Assembly: GCA_964519995.1 (NCBI GenBank)
Contig: CAZFLY010000004.1
Location: 1-64,000, forward strand
Source of the DNA: CAZFLY01 sp964519995
Lineage (GTDB): Bacteria > Planctomycetota > Phycisphaerae > Sedimentisphaerales > Anaerobacaceae
Direction: 5' to 3'
Length of the DNA: 64,000 nt
Shown: in pieces, positions 16,263 through 24,237 of the stretch
Position numbering within the stretch: the stretch's first letter is position 1
Layout: the number at the start of each line of letters is the position of its first letter
Notes under the pieces: generated by a model
What the model was told of the DNA's origin: nothing
What the model saw: only the letters and a program-made list of their open reading frames with translations
Databases searched by the model: none
Translations under genes and position numbers: made by a program

Positions 16263-16593
16263 TTTTACACCTCCATTTTTTTGCCCGCACTTCTCCCTCG
16301 CGTGAGATTACTAACCACACATTAGCAATCACAAAGGCACAGCTTTTTCTTTGCAGATTTTATAGGACGCGTCCTTATCACAGCTTTATCGGACTTTTTC
16401 TCTCTCAGTCTTTAGAGAAAATTTTCGAATTGTTTGCCTGGCGTGGTTCTGCATGGATTTGAGTAGAATCTGATTTGTATATTCTGCAAAACAGAGCTGC
16501 GACCGTGAGCAAGCGGTGACTGTATTTATAAGGCAGATGATACGGATATCAGATGATGTAGGAATAATGTTATTGCTCACGGAGTGGCTGTTT
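16263..16593. other. Intergenic region between two small envelope genes
   Basis: Holds the upstream region of the glycine-rich secreted protein. A 64-codon minus-strand frame (16386-16580) has no recognisable similarity and is not called. The short palindrome GGACGCGTCC occurs near 16372. Nothing else identifiable. Confidence 0.35.
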
Positions 16594-16947
16594 TTATGCC
16601 GGCTTTGTCCTGCGGAGAATTGAGCAAATTATCCAGATAATAAGTAGTGGAATAAGTAGTGGAAGAAGAAAAGGAAATGCAACCGCTGCCAGGATGAGAG
16701 CCACCAGTGCAAGTGATCCAAGAACTAATAAACCGACCCCTGTAAAAATTAGAGCTAAAAGTATCGCTACAAAAAGTAGAACCAGCACACTGATTGCAAA
16801 GCCAAACAGGCCTGATATCGCATCCATAGGCCCGTCAATCGGCCAGCCGTTTATATAGACATACGGGAAATGTCCCGCGCTAAATACCACCCACGCAGAA
16901 TATGCGAGGATGACTACTACCAAAAAGAGGGCCAATTTCCGTATCAT
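16594..16947 (-). CDS. Small hydrophobic membrane protein, unknown
   Basis: 117 aa, nearly all hydrophobic. There is a segment at residues 5-23, then a conserved-looking polar stretch YINGWPIDGPMDAISGL, then two or three long hydrophobic segments and the basic end RRTKPA. I do not recognise a family. AGAGGA lies upstream of the ATG, so it is probably expressed. The next gene downstream on this strand is the glycine-rich secreted protein, about 330 bp away. Confidence 0.6.
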   Translation of the reverse strand: MIRKLALFLVVVILAYSAWVVFSAGHFPYVYINGWPIDGPMDAISGLFGFAISVLVLLFVAILLALIFTGVGLLVLGSLALVALILAAVAFPFLLPLLIPLLIIWIICSILRRTKPA

Positions 16948-17065
16948 GGTTTTTGTCCTCTATCTGATTTCCTGAATCAGTTCACAAAGCTATTTTACTA
17001 TTTGTGAGCAACTTGTCAATCGCTCACGATTGCTTCTCTTTGTTTACATTGACAAAAGGCAGTGT

Positions 17066-18199
17066 TCATTCGATTACATAGATGTTTTTCTTTTTACACA
17101 TGTCTTTTAGGATTTTTGGCCAGACAGTAGCGCTTACTTCGCCGATGTGGGCCTTTTTCAAAAGCAGCATGAACGTGCGGGATTGGCCGATACCGCCGCC
17201 AATAGAAAGCGGAATCTCGTCATTCAAAATGGCTCGATGATATGGCAGCTTCAGAAAATCAAGTTGGCCCGAAATCTCAAGCTGTTTCTTAAGCGTCTCT
17301 TTGTTAACGCGGATGCCCATCGATGTAAGCTCGTGTCGGCGTTTCGTCACCGGATTCCAGACGAGGATGTCACCATTTAGTCCGTGCATCGGCTGGCCGT
17401 CTTCGGAAGTTGTCTCGGTGACCCAGTCGTCATAGTCGGCGGCTCTCATCTCGTGTGGGTAGCCATCCTCAAGAACCCAGCCGATGCCAATAATAAAGAT
17501 TGCAGGATATTCCTTGATAATTTCCGTCTCGCGCTGTATGCGCGGCAAATTGGGGAATCTGTCGAGGATTTCTTCAGCGTGGATAAAAGTGAGCTTATCA
17601 GGCAAGTCCGGATATTTGTCGTTCTTTAATTGCGGGAAAAGCTCCTGGACGTGAGTCTCGGCACCTTTGAGTACCTTCCAGATTTTTTCTACGACTTCTC
17701 TTAGGAATTTTAGGTTTCGCTGCTCTTCGGTAATGGCCAATTCCCAGTCCCACTGATCGACGTAAGCGCTGTGGTCGTGGTCGAGGAAGTAGTCTTTTCG
17801 CACAGCTCGCATGTCGGTTAAGAGGCCCTCGCCGATGTCCATGCCGAACTGTTTAAGGGCCATGCGTTTCCACTTGGTTGCAGCCTGCACAACCTCGGCA
17901 TCGATTGGATTTTTATTGTGGTCGTTTGAGATGTGGAATCCGATAGGCGTGCGCGAGCCGTCCCGGTCAAGGTAGTCGTTGATGCCGCTTTCTACGTCTA
18001 CGATTAAAGGCACGGTGACTCGAATAAGGTTGAGTTCTTTGCATAGGTTCTGCTCGATGTAGTCTTTGACCGCATAGGTAGCAATTTGTGTTTCCTTGGG
18101 GCTCAATAAAGAGTTATAGTCCTGCGGAAGGATCTTCTCTAATTCGGCATAATCGCCAATTCCCGGACCGGCTAAGTCTGCTTTTTTATCATCTGTCAT
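17066..18199 (-). CDS. asnA: Aspartate--ammonia ligase (asparagine synthetase A)
   Basis: 377-aa ATP- and ammonia-dependent asparagine synthetase of the class II aminoacyl-tRNA-synthetase fold. Matching segments include YIEQNLCKELNLIRVTVPL, the TDMRAVRKDYFLDHDHS region, SAYVDQWDWE, and the end GGGIGQSRTFMLLL that binds ATP. Length is slightly over the E. coli enzyme (330 aa), owing to an N-terminal extension. AGGAG precedes the ATG. A CCCCCAGT palindromic repeat lies just upstream (18238-18265). Confidence 0.93.
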   Translation of the reverse strand: MTDDKKADLAGPGIGDYAELEKILPQDYNSLLSPKETQIATYAVKDYIEQNLCKELNLIRVTVPLIVDVESGINDYLDRDGSRTPIGFHISNDHNKNPIDAEVVQAATKWKRMALKQFGMDIGEGLLTDMRAVRKDYFLDHDHSAYVDQWDWELAITEEQRNLKFLREVVEKIWKVLKGAETHVQELFPQLKNDKYPDLPDKLTFIHAEEILDRFPNLPRIQRETEIIKEYPAIFIIGIGWVLEDGYPHEMRAADYDDWVTETTSEDGQPMHGLNGDILVWNPVTKRRHELTSMGIRVNKETLKKQLEISGQLDFLKLPYHRAILNDEIPLSIGGGIGQSRTFMLLLKKAHIGEVSATVWPKILKDMCKKKNIYVIE

Positions 18200-18237
18200 T
18201 GTGCACTCCTAAATGTTTCGTATAGCAAAATCCGCTA

Positions 18238-18265
18238 AATATTTAGCCCCCAGTTTCACTGGGGG
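18238..18265. repeat. Palindromic element AATATTTAGCCCCCA... (copy 2)
   Basis: AATATTTAG followed by a perfect 8-bp stem CCCCCAGT/ACTGGGGG with a 3-base loop. It lies between asnA and pncB and matches the copy at 15515-15543. Confidence 0.65.
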
Positions 18266-18350
18266 TCTTCCCTGGGCAAAATCTTATGGTGATGAGCGAA
18301 GATGTCAAGAAATGATTTATCTATCGAAGCAAAATACGTTGAGGACTCGA

Positions 18351-19619
18351 TTATGCAAAATCAACAGGATATTTGACGGGATTTCTGACTGCTTTTATCG
18401 AGTCATCCAGACAAGAAAGCTCAGCGGACAGCCTTGGTTGTATAATTTCCATTGGCTCGGCTGATGCGAAGGGTTTTAGCAGGTCGTCGGCTTCGGATTT
18501 CAACGGCGAAATAATATCTTTTTCATAAAATTTGCTTTTGATTCTAATGATTGACTTTCGGCCTGGTCGGCTGTGCTTATCGGGCGAGGTTTTGAATACG
18601 CCTTTGTCGCCATATTGAACGAGCTTATAGACTATCTCAATGGCGGGGGCATTGCGCGAGACGGCAAAACGCGTCCCAACGCCAAAGCCGTCTATTTGTG
18701 CGCCAGCGGCCAATATGTCGTAAATCTTAAACTCATCGAGGTCTCCGCTTGCAAAAATCTTCAGAAACGAAACATTATGTTCATTGAAGTATTTACGCGC
18801 AAATTTACTTAGCTCGACAAGGTCGCCGCTATCAAGCCGAATGCCACGTATCCTGATGCCTTTTTCTTCGAGGAGTTGCTTTGCAACTTTTGCGGCCTTT
18901 TTTATGCCTTCGATACTGTTGTATGTATCGACTAATAGGATGGCGTTTTCACAGTAAGTTTGCGCGAAGGCGTCGAAAGATTCCTCTTCAGATTCGTGCA
19001 CCTGTACGAAAGAATGCGCCATTGTCCCTGCGGGGGCGAAATCAAGCTGCCTGGCAGCAAAAACATTACTTGTCGCCATAAGACCTGTCATTTGAGCAGC
19101 TCTTGCTGCACGTATCGACGAAATAGGGCCCTGACATCTCCTCAGGCTAAAATCAATCACGGGTAGACCCTGCGCAGCAATTGCTATTCTTGCAGCAAGC
19201 GTCGCCTCGATGATGGAAAAACCCAGGATGTTCAAAATATAGCTTTCCATCAACTGCGCAACAACGAGTGGCCCTGCGACTTCAAGAATCGGCTCGTTTG
19301 GAAAAAATACTGTTCCTTCCGGCATCGATCGGATTTTCACATCATGTTTGATATCTGGCAGGAATTGCAGAAAATCCTCATTGAAAAGCCTTGTTGAACG
19401 CAGGTATTCGATGTCTCGTTTAGTAAACCGGAACTGACCAAGATACGATTCAACTTCATCAAGTCCAGCCATTACGAAAAAGCCCCAGTTCTCTGGCAGC
19501 CGCCTGACGGTTACCTCAAAATAAGCCGTGTCCTGCATCTTTTTTTGAAAATAGACCTGCGCCATTGTCAGTTCATACAGGTCCGTAAAGAGCGCTGGAC
19601 TATCCTTTATCAGCCACAT
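18351..19619 (-). CDS. pncB: Nicotinate phosphoribosyltransferase
   Basis: 422-aa enzyme that joins nicotinate to PRPP to make nicotinate mononucleotide for NAD salvage. It begins MWLIKDSPALFTDLYELTMA, the hallmark N-terminus. Later motifs include the FSLRRCQGP loop with the catalytic-site region, LLVDTYNSIEGI and IRLDSGDL, then FGVGTRFAVSRNAPA. The frame extends 16 codons further, but the ATG at 19619 overlaps the TGA of the upstream nicotinamidase (TGATG) and is preceded by AAAGGA, so that start is chosen. The pair supplies two successive steps of the salvage pathway and is translationally coupled. Confidence 0.95.
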   Translation of the reverse strand: MWLIKDSPALFTDLYELTMAQVYFQKKMQDTAYFEVTVRRLPENWGFFVMAGLDEVESYLGQFRFTKRDIEYLRSTRLFNEDFLQFLPDIKHDVKIRSMPEGTVFFPNEPILEVAGPLVVAQLMESYILNILGFSIIEATLAARIAIAAQGLPVIDFSLRRCQGPISSIRAARAAQMTGLMATSNVFAARQLDFAPAGTMAHSFVQVHESEEESFDAFAQTYCENAILLVDTYNSIEGIKKAAKVAKQLLEEKGIRIRGIRLDSGDLVELSKFARKYFNEHNVSFLKIFASGDLDEFKIYDILAAGAQIDGFGVGTRFAVSRNAPAIEIVYKLVQYGDKGVFKTSPDKHSRPGRKSIIRIKSKFYEKDIISPLKSEADDLLKPFASAEPMEIIQPRLSAELSCLDDSIKAVRNPVKYPVDFA

Positions 19620-20254
19620 CACAGTTTCCTTTTGAGGTCTTCGAATTCTGTAATTTCGACCCCCCATTGTCGCAATTCTTCGTAAATTTTCTTTTTCGGT
19701 TTTGTTCCGAGGTCTTTCGTCACATCTTTTAGAAGGATGAGTTTAATACCCTTGTGTTTGGCAAGGCCGAGGAGAACGTAGTACACGCAAAAATCAAGCG
19801 CGACGCCGAAGACTACCATAGCCCTGGGATTGGCCAGCTTTATGAGCTTATTTGTATTTGGATTATCAAAGGCGTCGATACTTTCTTTTTTTATTATTAC
19901 GTGGAACTGGTCCTTGGCGACAAGTTTACGAAGAGCATTGGTATTCGTAAGTTCGATCTCGACATATTCGATCGGCAATTCACCGAGGTATCCGACTCTT
20001 TCGCCGCCTTGTGAGCCTGCTATGCAATGTGGTGGAAAGGTTTGCTGAAAATCTGGTTTTTCCGAAATTTCATCATTTTCGCTGCTGTGCCAATCGATGT
20101 CGCCGAGCATGGAATAACCGTTCTCCAGCGCGAACCTGCGCACCCGGCTTACTTTATCAACAATTTCTTCAGCCCCGGGCACATACAGCTTACCATCCGG
20201 CTGCATGAAATCGTATTGTGTGTCAACATCCCAGAATACAGTATCTTTTTTCAT
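19619..20254 (-). CDS. pncA: Nicotinamidase-like cysteine hydrolase
   Basis: 211-aa isochorismatase-fold protein. The catalytic triad candidates are Asp11 (WDVDTQYDF), Lys in HVIIKKESIDAF and Cys in GVALDFCVYYVL. A metal-site motif is present in DIDWHSSEND. Together with pncB immediately downstream, this supports conversion of nicotinamide to nicotinate. The start at 20254 is chosen because AGGAG lies seven bases upstream; the frame opens 16 codons earlier without such a site. It is first in a two-gene pncA-pncB unit. Confidence 0.88.
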   Translation of the reverse strand: MKKDTVFWDVDTQYDFMQPDGKLYVPGAEEIVDKVSRVRRFALENGYSMLGDIDWHSSENDEISEKPDFQQTFPPHCIAGSQGGERVGYLGELPIEYVEIELTNTNALRKLVAKDQFHVIIKKESIDAFDNPNTNKLIKLANPRAMVVFGVALDFCVYYVLLGLAKHKGIKLILLKDVTKDLGTKPKKKIYEELRQWGVEITEFEDLKRKL

Positions 20255-20446
20255 AGATCGCTCCTGGACTTGGCTCTCATCCAGTTTTTTCTTATATGAC
20301 AAATCGCACTAAAGTAACTGCCCACTCTGGATTTTTCAAGATAGTATTCCACCAATAGGCTAAAGATGCTAAAATCGCCATGTCGCTGTATCCCAGCGTG
20401 AGTATTTTTATTTCGCCAAAGAATTCATGCACAGGAAGGTAACCAA

Positions 20447-20863
20447 ATGAAAAGTTATAGAGAAGAATTATGGTTCAATACAAAAAATAGAAGAGAATTC
20501 ATCAATATAACACCGCAGGTGGAACAATGTCTGCGCGAGAGCGGTATTAAGGAGGGCCTTGTATTGTGCAATGCCATGCATATCACAGCCAGCATATTTA
20601 TTAATGACGACGAATCTGGCCTGCATCACGACTTTGAGGTTTGGCTGGAAAAATTAGCTCCGGAAAAACCTTACTCGCAGTATCAGCACAATGGCTACGA
20701 AGACAACGCCGATGCGCATCTAAAGCGCAGCGTAATGGGCAGGGAAGTAGTTATGGCTGTGACCGATGGCAAACTCGACTTCGGACCATGGGAGCAGATT
20801 TTCTACGGCGAATTCGATGGCAAACGACGAAAAAGAATCCTGGTAAAAATAATTGGTGAGTAG
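20447..20863 (+). CDS. YjbQ/UPF0047-family protein
   Basis: 138-aa protein of the YjbQ family (TIGR00149), annotated in places as secondary thiamine-phosphate synthase. Conserved segments are [29 protein letters not shown] and [13 protein letters not shown] followed by [11 protein letters not shown]. The conserved histidines and aspartate form a putative metal or phosphate pocket. In vivo function is unsettled. AGGAAGG lies upstream of the ATG. The LysE gene begins 12 bp after the stop codon, suggesting cotranscription. Confidence 0.9.
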   Translation: MKSYREELWFNTKNRREFINITPQVEQCLRESGIKEGLVLCNAMHITASIFINDDESGLHHDFEVWLEKLAPEKPYSQYQHNGYEDNADAHLKRSVMGREVVMAVTDGKLDFGPWEQIFYGEFDGKRRKRILVKIIGE

Positions 20864-20875
20864 CTTTGTAGCTGT

Positions 20876-21505
20876 ATGAACTTGTTTCTATTCTTGGTTC
20901 AGGTTGTAACAATTTCGCTTTCAGGCGTTATGGCGCCGGGGCCGGTGACGGCTGCAGCTATCGCTATGGGGGCGCGGAATCGATTCGCGGGGACAATTAT
21001 AGCTGTCGGACACAGCATCGTTGAATTTCCGCTAATGATTCTTATCGTCGTTGGAGCTGACAAGCTGCTTAAATGGGAGCCGTTTCAGATTGTTATTGGT
21101 CTTGCCGGCGGTGCGTTTCTGTGGTTTATGGCAGTCGGAATGCTCAAAAGTCTGAGCATCTCTGAGGTCCAGCAGCTGACGAACACCAAAAGTGGACCAT
21201 TGGTTGCGGGCATTGTGCTTTCCGGAGGCAATCCGTATTTTCTGCTCTGGTGGGCCACGATAGGTTTGGCACTTGCCACTACTGCAGCGAGCCTTGGAAT
21301 CTGGGCCTTTGCGTTATTTGCAATCGTTCATTGGCTATGCGACCTTGTCTGGCTTCAGGCCTTATCCTGGGCCAGCTTCAAAGGTTCTGTTCTTCTTGGG
21401 CCGCGCAGCCAGCGAATTGTACTGTTTATTTGTTCTTGTGCACTTTTTGCCTTTGGTGTATTCTTTGTTTATAATGCCTGCCGAACGCTCATAAAGTTAC
21501 GCTGA
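20876..21505 (+). CDS. LysE/RhtB-family amino-acid exporter
   Basis: 209-aa membrane protein with about six hydrophobic segments. The N-terminal segment carries the family signature SGVMAPGPVTAAAIAMGAR, and GGNPYFLLWWATIGL in the middle is typical of LysE-type translocators. The exported compound is unknown. It has no clear ribosome binding site and follows the YjbQ gene by 12 bp. Confidence 0.85.
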   Translation: MNLFLFLVQVVTISLSGVMAPGPVTAAAIAMGARNRFAGTIIAVGHSIVEFPLMILIVVGADKLLKWEPFQIVIGLAGGAFLWFMAVGMLKSLSISEVQQLTNTKSGPLVAGIVLSGGNPYFLLWWATIGLALATTAASLGIWAFALFAIVHWLCDLVWLQALSWASFKGSVLLGPRSQRIVLFICSCALFAFGVFFVYNACRTLIKLR

Positions 21506-21546
21506 CAGTAGCCTGATCAGTTAATCTTTTTTGAAAGGATGTTTAT

Positions 21547-22854
21547 ATGAACATTGTTGAATTCACCAAACATGCCAACGTTTTACACAAGAGATTGCCC
21601 ATGCGATTCATGTACTTGGCCGTCGTTATAGCTTTGTTGTTGGTGACGGATATCGCCACTGCTGACATTCCATTCCTGATAAACTTCTCAGCAAGGCGTC
21701 CCAGAGTCACAAATGATCCTGTGTTGCTTCGTGTTTATAAAGATCGTGCAGCAATCATGTGGGAAACCAATGCACAAGGTACCTGGACGCTTCGTTACGG
21801 AACTACTGAGCTCAGCGAGTCGATCGAAAGCACGGGTCAGGAGTTGCGATATAGGCCGGAGAAAAACCTCAAGCGCGAACAGGCCGTTTACATCCACAAA
21901 CTTTGGCTTGAGAATCTCCAGCCTGGTCAGACATATAAGTACTGCATCGTAGGCCCGCGATGGAAGAGCAAGGTCTATCAGTTTCGTACCGTGCCGCCCA
22001 AAGCCGATGAGGTAAAGTTCATCGTCTACGGGGACAGCCGAACTAATCGAAAGACGCAACGCAAACTCGTTAGACTTATGCTGGATCACAAAGTCGATTT
22101 TGTAGTCAACTGTGGTGATTTGGTGACAGACGGTAATCGTTACGAGCAGTGGGGACCTCAATTCTTTGAGCCATTAAAAGGATTAGCCGAAAGCGTCCCT
22201 ATTTATATTGCCAAGGGCAATCACGAGGGCAACAACGGCAATTATGAAAAGCTGTTGATTCCTGCCGGCGAGAATAACAGCTACGGTTTTGATTATGGAC
22301 CGTTGTATTTTTTCTGTGCCGACAATGTCTCTAAAGGTCTGAATGAAGAAGCTCAACTAAAGCTGATCGCCGAGAATGTAACAGCAAGCAGTCACCCATG
22401 GAAGTTCGTAAGCTATCACATACCGAGCCTCAACTTCGGCGGCCACTGGTCGGACTGGGGAAGTCCTGATGCGCTGCCAGCGCTTGCCAAAGCCGGCGTT
22501 GATTTTGTCATAACAGGTCACTCACACCAATATGAGCGATTTCGCCCTGTTAAACCGCCTGATGAAAATGGCAGTTATGTTACGTATATAACCTCCGGCG
22601 GCGGGGGTGCACCACTATACGATGTTAGTAAAAGTCTTTACCATGCATTTGCAGAGAAGGTGTATCATTTCTGTTTGTTCCACATCAAAGGCAACAAACT
22701 CACTGTGGACACAATCGACATTAATGGGAACATCATCGACCATCTTGAGTTGACTAAGACGGATGGTAAATTGAATAAAGGATACTTGAAAAAGGCTATA
22801 CCAATATCAGCAATTCAGTTCTATCAGGATTTAGCTCGTAATCGACCTAAGTAG
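21547..22854 (+). CDS. Secreted metallophosphoesterase with N-terminal fibronectin-like domain
   Basis: 435 aa. A hydrophobic signal lies at about residues 21-37. Next is a purple-acid-phosphatase N-terminal (FN3-like) domain, residues about 55-140, with QPGQTYKYCIVG. The calcineurin-like domain has all metal ligands: YGDSRTN, VVNCGDLVTDG, GNHEGNNG, SYHIPS and ITGHSHQYERF. It probably hydrolyses phosphoesters outside the cytoplasm. AAAGGATG precedes the ATG. It is convergent with the BrkB gene. Confidence 0.88.
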   Translation: MNIVEFTKHANVLHKRLPMRFMYLAVVIALLLVTDIATADIPFLINFSARRPRVTNDPVLLRVYKDRAAIMWETNAQGTWTLRYGTTELSESIESTGQELRYRPEKNLKREQAVYIHKLWLENLQPGQTYKYCIVGPRWKSKVYQFRTVPPKADEVKFIVYGDSRTNRKTQRKLVRLMLDHKVDFVVNCGDLVTDGNRYEQWGPQFFEPLKGLAESVPIYIAKGNHEGNNGNYEKLLIPAGENNSYGFDYGPLYFFCADNVSKGLNEEAQLKLIAENVTASSHPWKFVSYHIPSLNFGGHWSDWGSPDALPALAKAGVDFVITGHSHQYERFRPVKPPDENGSYVTYITSGGGGAPLYDVSKSLYHAFAEKVYHFCLFHIKGNKLTVDTIDINGNIIDHLELTKTDGKLNKGYLKKAIPISAIQFYQDLARNRPK

Positions 22855-22868
22855 CCGTCTGTTGTGTA

Positions 22869-24203
22869 TTACCCTTGCTTATCCGATTGACCGCCGAGAA
22901 TCTGCTTGAGACTGTACTGCGCCAGAATGTTGCGCTGCGTTTGAGCTATCTGCTCCAGCGACTTGGACTTTTCAGCGGTTGGCTGAGCAAAACCTGCCTC
23001 AGCTATGGCTTCAGCTATATCGCTCAGGCGGATATTCTCCGGGTCTTTGGCAGGGACAAACCCTACTTTGGGCTCCGAGGTCCTTGCTATTAGCCCATGC
23101 TCCACGAATACTCTCAGAACCTTCTCGCCAAATTCGCCGGGTATATCTAATCTGCTGCATATAACCTCTGGCGAGATTGGAGCCTTGTTATCTTCGAAGG
23201 CGGATGCGACTTCTCTGACAATATTCATTGCCGTCAGATCGTTTGCTATGAAATGTTCTTCGGTCTTTTTTGCAGAAGCTATCTGGGCAGCATCGAGCGT
23301 CTTTAAGTGTTGGGTCGTAAAAGTCAACTGTAGTCCGAATAAAACTGTCAGCCAGGTAACATATATCCAAAAGACGCCTAATGGAATCAGGCCGAGAACG
23401 CCGTAGACCTTACTATAGGGGATAAAGTCGGTGACATATTTGCCAAAGCCCCACTTAGCGAGCGTCCAGACCAGCGCTGCAATTGCCGCCCCCCAAATGG
23501 CTGCCCTGGCTTGCACCTTCGTGTTCGGCAGAACAAAGTAGAGCAGAAAAAACGCAACGGTTGTCACTACATAAGATAGAATCACCGGACCTACGTGTGA
23601 AAGAACCGTCTTTTGAATCTGTCCTAAAGTTGCATACGTTGTCGCAACATAAACGCCCACCCCGATCAATAGGGGGCCAAGTGTCAGCAAGGCCCAGTAG
23701 TTGATTACTCTGTGCAGAAAGCTCCTGCCCTGTGCAATGTGCCAGATATTGTTGAAAGCTCTTTCGACGGTCGAGAGAAGCGCCAGCGCAGCCCAAATAA
23801 CAATTATCGCACTAATTATGGTGATCGAGCCCTTATTTAGCCCAGTAAAGAAGCGACCGACTATCTCGTCGAGATATTCCGTCAACACGATGCTTTCATC
23901 CGGATTCTCTGGATCGGGATACTCAATTGTCGTGAGGTGAAACTGCTTATAAGTTAGAGTTTTCACTCTTTCACCAATGTCTTCATAAGCCGGAAATGAC
24001 TGAAATATCAAAAGCATCACAATAGCTAATGGAACAAGCCCGAAGATAGTATGATATGACAGTGCAGCCGCCTGTTGGCCCGCGCGGTTTTTTCTCAATA
24101 GCTGTGCACAGTGTGACCACAACTTTATTTGAAAGACTATAAACCTGCTTACTCTGCCGAGCTGTGTTGTCGGCGTGGTCAAAAGCTTTCTTAAAGTTTT
24201 CAT
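22869..24203 (-). CDS. YihY/BrkB-family membrane protein with winged-helix C-terminus
   Basis: 444 aa. The N-terminal half is a YihY/virulence factor BrkB domain with about six membrane segments: QQAAALSYHTIFGLVPL near residue 45, NNIWHIAQGRSFLHRVINY, and the family motif VYGVLGLIPLGVFWIYVTW. The C-terminal 130 residues are soluble and look like an Rrf2-type winged helix (ISPEVICSRLDIPGEFGEKVL). The family was once called ribonuclease BN, which was later shown to be wrong; a transport or envelope role is likelier. It lies 34 bp downstream of the AsmA-like gene and is probably cotranscribed. Confidence 0.88.
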   Translation of the reverse strand: MKTLRKLLTTPTTQLGRVSRFIVFQIKLWSHCAQLLRKNRAGQQAAALSYHTIFGLVPLAIVMLLIFQSFPAYEDIGERVKTLTYKQFHLTTIEYPDPENPDESIVLTEYLDEIVGRFFTGLNKGSITIISAIIVIWAALALLSTVERAFNNIWHIAQGRSFLHRVINYWALLTLGPLLIGVGVYVATTYATLGQIQKTVLSHVGPVILSYVVTTVAFFLLYFVLPNTKVQARAAIWGAAIAALVWTLAKWGFGKYVTDFIPYSKVYGVLGLIPLGVFWIYVTWLTVLFGLQLTFTTQHLKTLDAAQIASAKKTEEHFIANDLTAMNIVREVASAFEDNKAPISPEVICSRLDIPGEFGEKVLRVFVEHGLIARTSEPKVGFVPAKDPENIRLSDIAEAIAEAGFAQPTAEKSKSLEQIAQTQRNILAQYSLKQILGGQSDKQG

Positions 24204-24237
24204 TTCAATTAGCTCCAGACCTGTAACATAGTGTCAT

